Assembly (NCBI GenBank): GCA_002725365.1
Contig: PBOW01000017.1
Location: 1-6,796, forward strand
Reading direction: 5' to 3'
DNA: 6,796 nt
From: Chloroflexota bacterium
GTDB lineage: Bacteria > Chloroflexota > Dehalococcoidia > UBA2979
Shown here one piece after another: positions 6,758 through 6,796 of the stretch; within the stretch, counting starts at the first letter, position 1; the number at the start of each line of letters is the position of its first letter. Made by a program: the position numbers and the translations under genes. The notes under the pieces are model-generated. The model did no database searches and was not told the origin of the DNA. It saw nothing but the letters and a program-made list of their open reading frames with translations.

Positions 6758-6796
6758 TGTGGTAAAGACCGGTGAAGCCACAGAAATCTACAATGC
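6750..6796 (+). CDS. Start of the next gene, probably the NuoF-like flavoprotein partner (3' end outside window)
   Basis: ATG at 6750 overlaps the nuoE stop (ATGACTAA) and is preceded by GGAGG at 6 bases. The frame stays open to the window end and encodes MTNVVKTGEATEIYN followed by a partial codon. The visible residues are too few to recognise a family. NuoE genes are very often followed by nuoF (the FMN and NADH binding subunit), so that is the likely identity, by context only. The overlap implies translational coupling and a 1:1 partner. Confidence 0.7.
   Translation, partial: MTNVVKTGEATEIYN

Noticed and set aside
6757..6759. ATG overlapping the nuoE stop as the next gene start
   Set aside because: It reads ATG-TGG-TAA and stops at once; the ATG at 6750 has the open frame and the correct GGAGG spacing.

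Overview
The window is a compact, single-strand bacterial gene block with no RNA gene, mobile element, CRISPR array or long gene-free stretch. Base composition is moderate (roughly 47-48% GC by eye), and start codons include non-ATG forms. The MutL is of the endonuclease type, so mismatch repair here is of the MutH-independent kind used by most bacteria. The gene content and the sequence style (ADP-forming acyl-CoA synthetase-like subunit, pterin-binding-fold protein, mutS-mutL, NuoE-like subunit) fit an uncultivated Chloroflexota lineage such as SAR202/Dehalococcoidia. That placement is a weak inference; no marker gene in the window fixes it.

Region 1 (1-1665): the 3' part of an ADP-forming acyl-CoA synthetase/CoA-ligase alpha-type subunit, cut by the window edge. 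It is followed 8 bases later by an unrecognised 309-residue protein. The spacing and hydrophobicity of that protein look like a degenerate pterin-binding (DHPS/methyltetrahydrofolate methyltransferase) TIM barrel. The two are almost certainly translated from one mRNA.

Region 2 (1666-6153): mutS then mutL, the core of mismatch repair. MutS recognises the mismatch and MutL is the ATP-dependent nicking endonuclease recruited by it. Two points of gene expression stand out. The conserved N-terminal helix of MutS is encoded upstream of the first conventional start, so a CTG start (1708) is the best reading. The 57-base mutS-mutL gap is almost filled by a 19-pair hairpin whose 3' arm contains an extended -10 promoter element. 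That element is placed so that mutL mRNA would begin at its own ATG (leaderless).

Region 3 (6154-6796): a new transcription unit with a plausible TTGAGC-N17-TAGTAT promoter. It encodes a NuoE-like [2Fe-2S] subunit, and the next gene starts inside the nuoE end (ATGACTAA overlap) with a strong ribosome binding site. Only 15 full codons of that gene are visible; by context it is probably the NuoF-like flavoprotein partner of an NADH-dehydrogenase, formate-dehydrogenase or hydrogenase diaphorase module.

I did not find an obviously new multi-gene system. The items most worth following are the degenerate pterin-fold protein next to the CoA ligase, the mutS start, and the mutS-mutL hairpin/leaderless promoter.
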